64,000 nucleotides of DNA from Cellvibrionaceae bacterium (GCA_021151695.1 JAGKWU010000001.1:62001-126000), one strand, 5' to 3'. Positions 1-9,462 are shown, counted from the first letter of the stretch. Numbers and translations: made by a program. The notes: generated by a model not told the origin, from the letters alone.

Positions 1-2
1 AA

Positions 3-65
3 CTTAAGGCGGATGAGATTCGTTTGTCATTCGATTTGGGTATTCGCGTGCGCTATCAAAAATAG
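3..65 (+). CDS. C-terminal end of a probable outer-membrane beta-barrel protein (partial)
   Basis: The reading frame that enters from the left edge runs open for 20 codons to a TAG stop. Its last residues, LSFDLGIRVRYQK, alternate hydrophobic and polar side chains, as in the closing strand of an outer-membrane beta-barrel such as a TonB-dependent receptor. Usually such strands end in Phe, and here Tyr is followed by two more residues. Only 20 residues are visible, so the family is an inference. A TonB-dependent receptor next to a mannanase would make sense in this kind of bacterium, but the body of the gene lies outside the window. Confidence 0.4.
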   Translation, partial: LKADEIRLSFDLGIRVRYQK

Positions 66-321
66 GTTTGGGTTCGCTTGGCAGTTAGCTCCAAATTTAT
101 GCGGATGAAGGCTTGGTAAAGTTGCGTTTACTCGGGTTTAGTCGATCATGTCGTTCAGCTACACTGTCGCGCAAAGAAATGTATAACAATAAGTTTCACC
201 ATGAAAATGGTTTCCGGGTACAGCGAAAATACCCCGGTATCAACAGCAGGTTAGGCAAACTGGAACACAATGCGGACAGGAGTCTTGAGTCGCTTGTCTT
301 AATCCTAATCACGAGGAAGTA

Positions 322-1578
322 ATGAAATCATTGCCTTTTAAAAAGTGCACGCTAGCACTTAGCCTGAACCTTTTTGCAAGCTTTATAGCTGTTGGATCTC
401 TACCGGTTTATGCCGGACAGGAATCGGTTAAATCAACTGCCGCTAGCCAAGCTGTCATTGAAGTAAATCCGGTGACCAAAAATGCAACAGCAGAAACTCG
501 TTCGCTATTTGCATTTTTAAAAACCAACCGTGAAAAAGCCATTATGTTTGGCCATCAACACGAAACCACCCAGGGATTAACGATTAAAAAAACCGATGGT
601 ACCGAGTCGGATACGTTTAATGCTGTCGGTGATTTTGCGGCAGTCTATGGTTGGGATTCGCTGTCTATCGTTGCACCTCGTCCTGAAGGAGATGTGGTTG
701 AGCAAATAAAAAAGGCTTATGCCCGCGGCGGTATCATCACGATCAGTGCGCATTTGAACAATCCAAAGTTTGACGGCGAACAAGGTGCCGGCACTGCATG
801 GGATAAACGTCCTGCAGTGAAAGAAGCGTTGCCCGGTGGCAGTCACAATAAAGTGCTTAATAATTATCTTGATCAAATTGCCGATTGGGCACACAAGCTC
901 AAAGATGATAAGGGCACTTTAATTCCCGTGGTAATGCGCTTGTTCCATGAAAATACTGGCGCCTGGTTTTGGTGGGGCAATGAGCAGTGCACGCCAGCAG
1001 AGTATCAGCAACTTTATCGTTATACCGTTGAATATCTGCGCGACAAAAAAGGTGTAACCAATTTTCTTTATGCCTATTCCCCTAATGAATTTTGGGATGC
1101 AAAAGAGCAAAACTATCTTGAGCGTTATCCCGGTGATGATTGGGTAGATGTGTTGGGTTTTGATACTTATGGTTTTCTTGACGATAAAGAGGAAGCCTGG
1201 TTTAAGACAGTGATTGCAAACGCTGCGTTGGTGGTGCGTATGGCAGATGCGCGCGGAAAAATTCCGGTGATTTCCGAGATTGGCATTCAGGCACCTGATA
1301 TTGGCGCGGGCAAAATTGATGATCATTGGTATCGCAAACTTATTGGTGGCCTTAAAGCCGATAAAGATGCGCGTCGCATTGCGTTTCTGCTGACATGGCG
1401 TAACTCGCCTGATGGCGACGGTAAGGGTAATCCTCATTATTGGGTGCCTTACAACAGCAAAGAAAATATCAAGAATGGCACGTTGGAAGATTTTCGGGCT
1501 TTTTATAAAGACGAGCTGACAGCGTTCAATCGCGATATCTCCGGGGTTTACTCAATTCCTACAGTAGTTAAAAAATAA
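322..1578 (+). CDS. GH26 endo-beta-1,4-mannanase, secreted
   Basis: This 418-residue enzyme should hydrolyse beta-1,4-mannosidic bonds in mannans or manno-oligosaccharides outside the cytoplasm. Residues 1-31 form a Sec signal peptide ending VYA. The catalytic (beta/alpha)8 barrel fills the rest. The GH26 acid/base glutamate lies in RLFHENTGAWFWWG (E210) and the nucleophile in PVISEIGI (E319). The segment MFGHQHETTQGL and the C-terminal WRNSPDGDG region also follow Cellvibrio japonicus Man26A as I remember it, with nearly the same length. There is no carbohydrate-binding module. Man26A of C. japonicus carries a lipobox; here the signal peptide has no cysteine at the cleavage site, so a free periplasmic or secreted enzyme is likelier. 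The start is fixed by GAGGAAG just upstream of the ATG. The gene has its own terminator, so it is probably monocistronic. Confidence 0.93.
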   Translation: MKSLPFKKCTLALSLNLFASFIAVGSLPVYAGQESVKSTAASQAVIEVNPVTKNATAETRSLFAFLKTNREKAIMFGHQHETTQGLTIKKTDGTESDTFNAVGDFAAVYGWDSLSIVAPRPEGDVVEQIKKAYARGGIITISAHLNNPKFDGEQGAGTAWDKRPAVKEALPGGSHNKVLNNYLDQIADWAHKLKDDKGTLIPVVMRLFHENTGAWFWWGNEQCTPAEYQQLYRYTVEYLRDKKGVTNFLYAYSPNEFWDAKEQNYLERYPGDDWVDVLGFDTYGFLDDKEEAWFKTVIANAALVVRMADARGKIPVISEIGIQAPDIGAGKIDDHWYRKLIGGLKADKDARRIAFLLTWRNSPDGDGKGNPHYWVPYNSKENIKNGTLEDFRAFYKDELTAFNRDISGVYSIPTVVKK

Positions 1579-1592
1579 TCAATGCAGTAAAG

Positions 1593-1620
1593 CCTCCACC
1601 GCGGTGGAGGTTATTTTTTA
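1593..1620 (+). terminator. Rho-independent terminator after GH26 mannanase
   Basis: CCTCCACCGCGGTGGAGG is a perfect 18-base palindrome followed by TTATTTTTTA, 14 bases after the mannanase stop codon. Confidence 0.85.
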
Positions 1621-1764
1621 TGCGGGCAGGGTAAATATTAGTTAAAGAAATAGGGTGGTTTTTGGCGGCGGGATATGATTGCCGGCCACCAATTTTACGG
1701 TGCTTTTGTGCACCGGAATTGCAACGGATTACAACGAAAAGCCAAATCACATGGGGAACTCATT

Positions 1765-4038
1765 ATGCGTTTTCAAAAGAAAATAAGTTTGCTGGCAATG
1801 GCGCTCGCCGTAACTGCAGCAGCGCCCACTTTCGCCGCCGATAAAAAAGCCGATACCAAAGCACCTGCAGAGGCTGCCAAGCCCTGGATGAATACTGCGC
1901 TCAGCGCAGACCAGCGCGCTGATTTGATTTTGAAAGAAATGAAGCAAGAGGAAAAACTCAAATTGGTGTTCGGCCATTTTGGCACCGAGATGGGTTGGAA
2001 AAATATTCCCAAGATACCAGCTGCTATCCCTTTTTCTGCCGGTTATGTTGAAGGTGTACCGCGCCTTGGCATTCCCGCACTTTATGAAACTGACGCAGGT
2101 GTGGGTGTTGCCAACCAGGTGAGCCCGACGCCGCGTGAACACACTGCATTACCTTCCGGTTTGGCCACAGCGGCTACCTGGAACCTGGATGTCGCTTACA
2201 AGGGCGGCGCCATGATCGGCTCCGAAGCCAGAGCCTCAGGCTTTAACGTGCAACTGGCCGGCGGTGTAAACCTGATGCGCGAGCCGCGCAACGGCCGTAA
2301 CTTTGAATATGCCGGTGAAGATCCACTGCTGGCTGGCTACATAGTGGCGGAGCAAATTCGTGGTATCCAATCCAATCACATAGTCTCAACACTCAAACAC
2401 TATGCGCTCAATGATCAAGAAACTGGCCGCTTTTATCTCGATGCGAAAATTGATGATGCCAGCTTCCGTATGTCAGATTTGCTGGCTTTCCAATATGCAC
2501 TGGAGCGTTCCAATCCCGGTTCAGTTATGTGCTCCTACAACCGTGTGAACGGTGATTACGCCTGCGAAAATGATTATCTGCTCAATCAGGTTTTGAAAGG
2601 CGATTGGGGTTATAAAGGTTGGGTAATGTCCGACTGGGGCGCAACCCACAGTACCGTACCTGCGGTTAACAATGGTTTGGATCAGGAGTCCGGTTGGGGC
2701 TTTGACATAGTGCCTTATTTCTCTGGCGCCTTGAAAGAAGCGGTAGAGTCTGGCTGGGTTAAACAAGCCCGCCTGGACAACATGGCCCACCGCATCCTGC
2801 ATGGTATGTTTGACAATGGCCTGTTCGACCACCCAACCAGCATCCCTGAAGATTACCGCAAGCTGATTGACTACAAAGCTAACGCGCTGGTTACCCGCAC
2901 CGATGCGGAAGAAGCCATTGTGTTGCTCAAAAACACGAAAAACCTGCTGCCAATCAGTAAAGACGCCAAGAGGATCGCCATTATCGGCGGTCATGCTGAC
3001 GTAGGTGTGCTTTCCGGTGGTGGTTCATCGCAGGTATATCCAGTTGGCGGTATGGCGATGGAAAACATTGGTCCCAAAGTTTTCCCGGGTCCGATGGTGT
3101 TCTACCCCTCGTCGCCACTGAAAGAAATCAAAGCGCGCGCGCCGCAAGCGCAAGTCACCTATAATGCGGGAACTGATTTGAACGCGGCTGCCAAACTGGC
3201 TGCCGAGAGCGACATAGTGTTGGTATTCGCCAACCAATGGGTAGGTGAATCATTGGATGCGACCTCGCTGCAATTGCCGGATAACCAGGATGCCCTGGTT
3301 GCTGCAGTTGCCAAAGCCAATGCTAAAACCGTGGTAGTTGTGCAAAACGGTGGCCCAGTGGCTATGCCCTGGTTGGATAAAGTAGGCTCGGTCATTGATG
3401 CCTGGTATCCAGGTACCAGTGGCGGTGAAGCTATTGCCCGTGTTCTCTTCGGTGAGGTGAATCCATCTGGCCACTTGCCAGCAACTTTCCCTGCATCTGA
3501 AAAACAATTGCCTCGTCCGGTATTGGATGGCGATCCAAAACAACCTGAACTGCGTTTTACTGTCACCTACAACGAAGGTGCGGCAATTGGTTACAAGTGG
3601 TTTGACCTGAAAGGCCATAAACCTTTGTTCCCCTTTGGTTATGGTTTGTCGTATACCCAATTCGCTTACTCGGATCTTGCCAGTGCAGTGAAAGACGGCA
3701 AAGTAAATGTCAGCTTCAAAGTTACCAATACCGGCAGCCTGAAGGGTAAAGACGTTCCCCAAGTCTATGTGAGCCCGGCTAAAGCAATTTGGGAAGCGCC
3801 AAAACGCCTGGGTGGTTGGGAAAAAGTGGAGCTTAACCCCGGTGAAAGCAAAACTATTAGTCTGACGGTAGAGCCACGTTTGCTGGGTGTTTACGACAGC
3901 CCAAGCAAGACATGGAAAATTGCTGAAGGTGATTACAAAGTATTGCTCGCCGAACATGCAGGTGACGCCAAAGCCAGTAGCGTTAGCGTGCATTTGAGCG
4001 CGGCGACACTCAATGTGAACGGCAAGTCTGCCAAGTAA
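1765..4038 (+). CDS. GH3 glycoside hydrolase (beta-glucosidase-like), exported
   Basis: The product (757 residues from this start) is a three-domain GH3 exo-acting glycosidase, most likely a beta-glucosidase finishing off oligosaccharides in the periplasm. A signal peptide covers about residues 1-24 (start MRFQKKISLL, cleavage near TFA-AD). The N-terminal TIM barrel spans roughly 80-340 and carries the nucleophile in GWVMSDWGA (D290). The alpha/beta sandwich follows at about 380-610, and a fibronectin-III-like domain sits near 660-745 (VTNTGSLKGKDVPQVYV). The frame is open for 30 more codons upstream, but I chose the ATG at 1765 because GGGGA precedes it and it begins a proper signal peptide. 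Substrate cannot be read from sequence: GH3 also contains xylosidases and arabinosidases. Its position between mannanase and arabinofuranosidase genes suggests hemicellulose side-chain or end trimming. Confidence 0.88.
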   Translation: MRFQKKISLLAMALAVTAAAPTFAADKKADTKAPAEAAKPWMNTALSADQRADLILKEMKQEEKLKLVFGHFGTEMGWKNIPKIPAAIPFSAGYVEGVPRLGIPALYETDAGVGVANQVSPTPREHTALPSGLATAATWNLDVAYKGGAMIGSEARASGFNVQLAGGVNLMREPRNGRNFEYAGEDPLLAGYIVAEQIRGIQSNHIVSTLKHYALNDQETGRFYLDAKIDDASFRMSDLLAFQYALERSNPGSVMCSYNRVNGDYACENDYLLNQVLKGDWGYKGWVMSDWGATHSTVPAVNNGLDQESGWGFDIVPYFSGALKEAVESGWVKQARLDNMAHRILHGMFDNGLFDHPTSIPEDYRKLIDYKANALVTRTDAEEAIVLLKNTKNLLPISKDAKRIAIIGGHADVGVLSGGGSSQVYPVGGMAMENIGPKVFPGPMVFYPSSPLKEIKARAPQAQVTYNAGTDLNAAAKLAAESDIVLVFANQWVGESLDATSLQLPDNQDALVAAVAKANAKTVVVVQNGGPVAMPWLDKVGSVIDAWYPGTSGGEAIARVLFGEVNPSGHLPATFPASEKQLPRPVLDGDPKQPELRFTVTYNEGAAIGYKWFDLKGHKPLFPFGYGLSYTQFAYSDLASAVKDGKVNVSFKVTNTGSLKGKDVPQVYVSPAKAIWEAPKRLGGWEKVELNPGESKTISLTVEPRLLGVYDSPSKTWKIAEGDYKVLLAEHAGDAKASSVSVHLSAATLNVNGKSAK

Positions 4039-4058
4039 TCGATAACATTCGCGCGCTT

Positions 4059-4088
4059 AAAGCCAGCTTGAAAAAGCTGGCTTTTTTT
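4059..4088 (+). terminator. Rho-independent terminator after GH3 gene
   Basis: AAAGCCAGCTT and AAGCTGGCTTT form an 11-base stem with a GAAA loop, followed by a run of seven T. Confidence 0.9.
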
Positions 4089-4204
4089 ATGCGTGAAAGA
4101 AAAGCAGATAAGGTAAATTTGCGTTAAATTGTAAGACAATAATATTTCAGGATGTATGATCACCCAAGAGTAAGTAATAACAATAACTCCAGGAGAGTCA
4201 ATTG

Positions 4205-5779
4205 ATGAGTAATAAAGCAACAGTGAAAACCCGTCTTGCGCTGACATTTGCCGCTTTGGGGCTGGCGTCGGCTGGTGCTTTTGCCGCTAACACGCAGGTT
4301 GCGGTGGATGCCCATAAAACTGGCCCGATTATCAATAAAAATATTTACGGCCAATTTGCTGAGCATTTGGGTCATGGAATTTATGAGGGCATCTGGGTTG
4401 GCCCGGAATCCTCGATTCCCAATACCAAAGGCTGGCGTAATGACGTTGTCGGTGCGCTAAAAGATTTGCATGTCCCGCTGGTGCGTTGGCCCGGCGGTTG
4501 TTTTGCTGATGAGTATCATTGGCGCGATGGTATTGGCCCACGCGCAAACCGCCCGGTAAAGCTAAATACTAACTGGGGTGGTGTTGAGGAAAATAACGCT
4601 GTAGGTACGCACGAATTTTTTGATTTCATTGAGATGATCGGTGCAGAAGCTTATGTGAACGGCAACCTGGGTACCGGCACGGCGCAAGAAATGGCTGAGT
4701 GGCTCGAGTATATGACTGCTGAGGGAAAATCTACCCTGGCGGAATTGCGCCGCAAAAACGGCCGCGATAAACCTTTCCGCGTAAATTATTTTGCCGTTGG
4801 CAATGAGGCTTGGGGTTGCGGTGGCAATATGACACCGGATTACTACACCAATCTTTACAAACAATATGTGAGTTTCCTGAAGACGCCGGAAAATAATCGT
4901 CCCAAATTTATTGCCAGCGGTGGTCAATCTGAGGATACCAGCTGGGCTGACTACATAACTTCCCACGTTGATTTGAAAAATGGTCCCGCCATTGATGCGG
5001 TGAGCTTTCACTACTACACGCTGCCAACCAGTGACTGGAAAGTAAAAGGCGCGGCGCTGGCATTTCCCGAATCAGAGTGGATGTCGACCATGGTGCGCAC
5101 ATTGCGCATGGAAGATTTCATCACCAACAACGAAAAAGTGATGGATAAGAATGACCCTGCGAAGAAAGTCGGCTTCTATGTAGACGAGTGGGGCACCTGG
5201 TACGATGTAGAAAAAGGTGAAAATCCTGGCTTTCTTTACCAGCAAAATAGCTTGCGTGACGCGATTGTGGCCGCACTTAACTTTAACATTTTCCACGCCC
5301 ACGCCGAGCGTGTGCGCATGACCAACATTGCGCAGATGGTAAACGTGTTGCAGGCAATGATTTTGACCGACAAGGATAAAATGATCCTGACGCCTACTTA
5401 TCACGCTTTCAAAATGTATGTTCCCTTCCAGGACGCGACATCACTGCCCATCAATTTGAAAAACAATCCGCAATACAGTTTTGATGGAAAATCCATTGCA
5501 GCGGTAAGTGCCTCGGCGGCGCGCGCTAAAGATGGAAAAATTTATATCGCGCTGGTTAACGCCAATCCGCGTGAAGACGTCAGTGTTGATGTGGCGGTGG
5601 ACGGCGAAAAATTGCAATCGGTGAAAGGGCAGGTATTAACAGCCAAAACCATGGATGCGCATAACACCTTCGCCCAGCCAAACGCTATCAAGCCGGTACC
5701 CTATAGCGCTACTGCGAAAGATGGCAAATTGTCGTTAAAGCTGCCTGCAAAATCTGTGGTGGTAGTTTCTGTTGACTAA
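4205..5779 (+). CDS. GH51 alpha-L-arabinofuranosidase, exported
   Basis: This 524-residue enzyme should release arabinofuranose from arabinan, arabinoxylan or arabinogalactan. Residues 1-27 are a signal peptide ending AFA-AN. The GH51 barrel contains the acid/base in VGNEAWG (E201) and the nucleophile in YVDEWGTWY (E328). The segments VRWPGGCFADEYHWRDGIGP and HAHAERVRMTNIAQ are standard for the family. A C-terminal beta-sandwich follows from about residue 430. A TTG codon lies directly before the ATG, and AGGAG is 6 and 9 bases away respectively; ATG is preferred. A leader peptide on a GH51 enzyme is less common than a cytoplasmic form but fits Cellvibrio-type bacteria, whose Abf51 is exported. 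A terminator follows that is shared with the convergent kinase gene. Confidence 0.93.
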   Translation: MSNKATVKTRLALTFAALGLASAGAFAANTQVAVDAHKTGPIINKNIYGQFAEHLGHGIYEGIWVGPESSIPNTKGWRNDVVGALKDLHVPLVRWPGGCFADEYHWRDGIGPRANRPVKLNTNWGGVEENNAVGTHEFFDFIEMIGAEAYVNGNLGTGTAQEMAEWLEYMTAEGKSTLAELRRKNGRDKPFRVNYFAVGNEAWGCGGNMTPDYYTNLYKQYVSFLKTPENNRPKFIASGGQSEDTSWADYITSHVDLKNGPAIDAVSFHYYTLPTSDWKVKGAALAFPESEWMSTMVRTLRMEDFITNNEKVMDKNDPAKKVGFYVDEWGTWYDVEKGENPGFLYQQNSLRDAIVAALNFNIFHAHAERVRMTNIAQMVNVLQAMILTDKDKMILTPTYHAFKMYVPFQDATSLPINLKNNPQYSFDGKSIAAVSASAARAKDGKIYIALVNANPREDVSVDVAVDGEKLQSVKGQVLTAKTMDAHNTFAQPNAIKPVPYSATAKDGKLSLKLPAKSVVVVSVD

Positions 5780-5832
5780 TTAAAAGATCAGTAAAAACTA
5801 TCTCCAGCGGAGATGGCATTTGGGATGAAAAT

Positions 5833-5863
5833 AAAAAGGCGCGAATAAAATCGCGCCTTTTTA
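5833..5863. terminator. Bidirectional terminator between GH51 and the histidine kinase
   Basis: AAAAGGCGCGA and TCGCGCCTTTT form an 11-base stem around six bases, with A-rich and T-rich flanks, so it can serve both the plus-strand GH51 gene and the minus-strand kinase gene. Confidence 0.85.
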
Positions 5864-5906
5864 TTGGATAAGTATTTTGAAACTAGCTTGTAATTTTTTT
5901 AAATTT

Positions 5907-7457
5907 TTAGGGTGTTTTTCCTGGGACTGTCTGTGTGATAACGGGCAGGGTGAACCAAAAACAACTCCCGCCACCAGGCGCGTCTTCATAACCTACATTG
6001 CCATGCAAACGCTGAATAATACGTTTGACGATAGAAAGCCCTAATCCGTGCCCGTCACTGGCATGAGGGTCAAGACGCGAGAATTGTATAAACAAATCCG
6101 CACGCTTGCTGGCCGCTATCCCGGCCCCGTAGTCGCGTACCCAATACTTATTGTGATGGTCATCAATCAGCTCGCAACCTATCTCAATTTGTGCGGGGGT
6201 GCCGCCGTATTTAATGGCGTTGGACAAATAGTTAACCCAAACTTCTTCAATCCAGGGTTCGTAGCCCAGCGCCGGCAGCCATGTTCCAACAAAGGATATG
6301 TGGCTGCCATGGCGCTCCGCTAATTCGGCGAGGCGTACTTGTGCCTCCTCTGCAATTTTTCTCACATTAATAATTTCGGGGCTGAGATTGTCTGCACGCC
6401 TGACGCTTGCCAACAATAGGAGCGCATCAATAATGGCGCTCATTTTTGTGGCTGTGCGATGGATAATGGCAATGGAGTTGCGGGTTTGCTCCGGCGAAAA
6501 AGCGATAGCCCCGGAGTTAAGCAAACTGGACATGCCAATTAAGGTAGTCAGAGGCGTTTTTAAATCGTGCGCGACACTATGGGCATAGGCGTCCAGCTCC
6601 CGATTCTGTCCTTCCAACGCCTGAGTTTGCTTTTCCAGCAGCGCTGATTTTGATTCAAGTGCGAGAGTGCGTTGTTCGACGATTTCTTCCAGATGCTCTT
6701 TGTGTTCACGCAGTTCGTCTTCGATTGCTTTACGCGTTGCCAACTCGTCCTTAATGGTTAATTGCATATTGTTAATAGCATTGACCACAAGGTCCAATTC
6801 ATCAGGCACGACGTTAGCGCCTCGATCTAGTATTAGCTTCTTGTTGAGGCGGGCTAGATCCAGGTTTTCGGTAAAGTTTGCCATTCTTTCCAAATGGCGC
6901 GTCACCCAATATTGGAACAGGATCAACACAAACAGAGAACCCAACAGCAACGTGGTAGATGTGGTGACTGCGATGCCGATTGCCTGCGCTTTCAATTGCT
7001 TGATAACAAGGTTGTCGGATAACTCAATGTACAAAATGCCCAGCTTGAATTCTTCCTTGCTTTCAGCGTCCTGGTATTTAAGTTGAAATTTTTGCGTAGC
7101 AAGGGGTTTGTGAATGGGTGCTAATTTTTCCCAATGCTGGCCGGATTGGTCCGTTAGTTGTACGAAGCTAACGTTGGGTAAATGCGCAAGGCCTTCCAGC
7201 AACATCTGTGTGCGGCTGCTGTCAACCTCCCAAAGGCTAGCTGATAAATTGGGAATGTAGCTGGATTCCACTTCGGTAAAAATATCTCGGGCTTTGCCGG
7301 CGCCGTCCTGATAAGTCAGGTAAATCTGGATAACACTGACAAATACGGCTACCCACAAGCTGTAAAGCAATGTTGCAAAGGTAAGGCGGAGACTCAAGCC
7401 TTTTCCATTCCAGTTGCGAAAAATATGTTGCCCATTGTTGGGTTTTGTTTCAGACAT
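5907..7457 (-). CDS. Membrane sensor histidine kinase
   Basis: The 516-residue protein is a hybridless two-component sensor. A first membrane helix lies near residues 28-50 and a second near 160-187, enclosing a periplasmic sensing region of about 110 residues. A HAMP-like linker and a coiled coil (ELREHKEHLEEIVEQRTLAL and on) follow. The dimerisation domain has the phospho-acceptor H297 in SVAHDLKTPLT. The ATPase domain shows the N box NYLSNAIKYG, the G1 box DYGAGI and the G2 box GHGLGLSIVKRI. The gene starts directly after the stop codon of the upstream binding-protein gene, so both are surely on one message. No response regulator gene is adjacent, which is odd for this class. The sensed signal is unknown; the binding protein is the obvious candidate partner. 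Confidence 0.9.
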   Translation of the reverse strand: MSETKPNNGQHIFRNWNGKGLSLRLTFATLLYSLWVAVFVSVIQIYLTYQDGAGKARDIFTEVESSYIPNLSASLWEVDSSRTQMLLEGLAHLPNVSFVQLTDQSGQHWEKLAPIHKPLATQKFQLKYQDAESKEEFKLGILYIELSDNLVIKQLKAQAIGIAVTTSTTLLLGSLFVLILFQYWVTRHLERMANFTENLDLARLNKKLILDRGANVVPDELDLVVNAINNMQLTIKDELATRKAIEDELREHKEHLEEIVEQRTLALESKSALLEKQTQALEGQNRELDAYAHSVAHDLKTPLTTLIGMSSLLNSGAIAFSPEQTRNSIAIIHRTATKMSAIIDALLLLASVRRADNLSPEIINVRKIAEEAQVRLAELAERHGSHISFVGTWLPALGYEPWIEEVWVNYLSNAIKYGGTPAQIEIGCELIDDHHNKYWVRDYGAGIAASKRADLFIQFSRLDPHASDGHGLGLSIVKRIIQRLHGNVGYEDAPGGGSCFWFTLPVITQTVPGKTP

Positions 7458-8348
7458 TTATTGTTTGCTTCCTGTCGCATACCAATAATCGGGGTGATTT
7501 ATTGGCGTTGCCTCGGGTAGGGTTGGATTACTCAAATCAATGACCGTGCGTTTATTCAATTGGCTTTGTGTTATAGCCTCACCATAATAACGTTGAAATA
7601 GCTCGTCAAAACTGCCATCCGAAATACTTTGTTTGAGGCAAGCTTCCAGCGTATCGGCCAGTGCCTGATTTTTTCTGTTAACAAAAAAATAAAGCGCAGA
7701 TGGATAATGGATAACAAGAGACGGTTCTACCTCAAGAGATAAATCAGGATGGGAATTCAGCTCGGGCCATACTTCAGTAATGGCGCGTGGAAAATATTGC
7801 ACATGGCCAACGCTGAGCATTTTAAACAAGCCTTCGTAAGTCGTACCCGTTGTGACTTTGAGGTGATTTGCTTTCAAGACATCGACATCAGGCCAATCGT
7901 GCCCTTGTACCGCCAATAATTTTCCGAGTTCTGCTGCTGAATTGACATTTACAAAACGACTTTTATCCTGGCTGCGCACTAATAATAAACGCCAGCCTAT
8001 AAGCCCCTTATCAATAGGGATGCGTACTGGCAGCAGATTTGCTTCTCTGTCCTTGGTTGTGAGCGCCCAGACAATATCTATTCCTTCGTCTTGTGAAAGC
8101 TGACGTAAGCTCCGATCTTGCTGGGAGCGAAAAGGGCTGGGGCGAAGGTTAAATTTATTGTCGGTTTTGCGCTCACACAACTTTAATAACGCTAAAGGGT
8201 AAGACGTGCGTTGGTCGCCAGCTGATTCCGGGCGGGGATAGGTAACCAACTGTTGTGCTGCGCAATTGCTTGTCCAGAGAAAAAAAAGAAAGGCCAGGCA
8301 ACCTAACTGCAGTGAGCCAGCGGTAATAAATGCGCGGTCGAAAATCAT
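7458..8348 (-). CDS. Periplasmic solute-binding-type protein, partner of the kinase
   Basis: This 296-residue protein has an N-terminal hydrophobic export signal ending near NCAAQ (about residue 32). Its body resembles the family-3 extracellular solute-binding fold: an early TYPRPES strand, a hinge segment KVTTGTTYEGLFKML and a late LPEATPI tail. It lacks any neighbouring ABC or TRAP permease. The stop codon TAA touches the ATG of the histidine kinase with no gap. I infer that it acts as a receptor, not a transporter part, presenting a bound ligand to the kinase's periplasmic region. The ligand is not deducible. Similarity to the family is weak by eye, so the fold call is moderate. Confidence 0.65.
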   Translation of the reverse strand: MIFDRAFITAGSLQLGCLAFLFFLWTSNCAAQQLVTYPRPESAGDQRTSYPLALLKLCERKTDNKFNLRPSPFRSQQDRSLRQLSQDEGIDIVWALTTKDREANLLPVRIPIDKGLIGWRLLLVRSQDKSRFVNVNSAAELGKLLAVQGHDWPDVDVLKANHLKVTTGTTYEGLFKMLSVGHVQYFPRAITEVWPELNSHPDLSLEVEPSLVIHYPSALYFFVNRKNQALADTLEACLKQSISDGSFDELFQRYYGEAITQSQLNKRTVIDLSNPTLPEATPINHPDYWYATGSKQ

Positions 8349-8481
8349 AGAGTTATAATTTTCTAGATTATCAATGGAATAGATTGTTTAAAGTCTAGAC
8401 GTTGCGCCTAAAAAGTCGAATCTGCAAATTGCCTGGAAGTGCTGGGTAAATGTGACTATAAGTGAGCCGGGCGAAGTAGGC

Positions 8482-8508
8482 CGGGCGCCTTGGGTTGCAA
8501 GACGCCCG
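8482..8508 (-). terminator. Possible terminator downstream of the cysteine synthase gene
   Basis: CGGGCG and CGCCCG form a short GC-rich stem just beyond the minus-strand stop codon. There is no good T run, so this is a weak call. Confidence 0.3.
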
Positions 8509-8517
8509 ACAAATTAA

Positions 8518-9429
8518 TTAAAACAGGTCTTCAATAGAGAGATAACGTTCGCCCGTGTCGTAACTAAAAATAATAACGCGACTACCTGCTGGAATTTCAT
8601 GTTGCTTTTGTGCCAAAGCGGCCAAGGTTGCACCGGATGAAATACCTACAAAAATCCCTTCCTTCAGTGCACATTGGCGTGCCATTTCAAACGCATCCGC
8701 CTCGCTCACCAAAATGGTGCCGTCCAGTGTGGACTTGTTCAATACTTGCGGAATGAAACCCGCACCAATGCCTTGCAAGCGATGTAATCCCTTTTCGCCA
8801 CCGCTGATGACGGGAGATTTGTCAGGTTCTACCGCGTAGGTCTTGAGCTGTGGAAACTGGCGTTTGAGCACTTCACTGCACCCCGTAATATGGCCGCCGG
8901 TACCAACGCCTGTGATCAGGTAATCAATACCTTCAGGGAAATCAGCGAGGATTTCTTGCGCGGTAGTATTGCGGTGTACTTCAACGTTAGCGGGATTGTT
9001 AAATTGCTGTGGCATCCAGGAGTTTGCGTGTTCGGCAAGTAATTCGTTGGCCTTCGCGATGGTGCCACCCATGCCCAATTCTTTGGGGGTCAGTACCAAC
9101 TCGGCACCGAGGGCCTTCATATATTTACGGCGTTCAATCGACATGGATTCCGGCATGGTCAAAATCAGGCGATAACCTTTTACGGCGCACACTAATGCCA
9201 AGCCAATACCGGTATTGCCGGAAGTAGGTTCAACAATAACGGTTTCTTTGTTGATCAAGCCGCGTGCTTCGGCATCTTCAATCATCGCCAGCGCAATACG
9301 GTCTTTAATGCTGCTGCCTGGATTGAAGCGTTCTATTTTCATCCAGACTTCGATATCCGCATTGAACAAATTGTTGATACGGACGTGAGGTGTGTTGCCA
9401 ATGGTTTGTAAAATATTGTCGTACTTCAT
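8518..9429 (-). CDS. cysK: Cysteine synthase (O-acetylserine sulfhydrylase)
   Basis: The 303-residue cytoplasmic enzyme makes cysteine from O-acetylserine and sulfide with pyridoxal phosphate. The cofactor lysine is K42 in GSSIKDR. The substrate loop TSGNTGIGLA, the glycine loop ITGVGTGGHITG and the serine loop GISSGATLAA are all present. The C-terminal DTGERYLS resembles CysK more than CysM, although the length equals that of E. coli CysM, so paralogue assignment is not certain. AGGAT lies eight bases before the ATG. It starts only 33 bases after the ABC permease stop, so it may be the last gene of the exporter transcript; no functional link between the two is evident. Confidence 0.88.
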   Translation of the reverse strand: MKYDNILQTIGNTPHVRINNLFNADIEVWMKIERFNPGSSIKDRIALAMIEDAEARGLINKETVIVEPTSGNTGIGLALVCAVKGYRLILTMPESMSIERRKYMKALGAELVLTPKELGMGGTIAKANELLAEHANSWMPQQFNNPANVEVHRNTTAQEILADFPEGIDYLITGVGTGGHITGCSEVLKRQFPQLKTYAVEPDKSPVISGGEKGLHRLQGIGAGFIPQVLNKSTLDGTILVSEADAFEMARQCALKEGIFVGISSGATLAALAQKQHEIPAGSRVIIFSYDTGERYLSIEDLF

Positions 9430-9462
9430 AAAAATATCCTGTTTTAAAAATAGTAATTCACG

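Noticed and set aside
113..322. 69-codon open frame upstream of the mannanase gene
   Set aside because: No ribosome site or protein-like pattern, and it ends within the mannanase start; it is best read as non-coding upstream DNA.
577..1437. Long minus-strand frames inside the mannanase gene
   Set aside because: They are antisense shadows of a clearly recognised enzyme and show no motifs.
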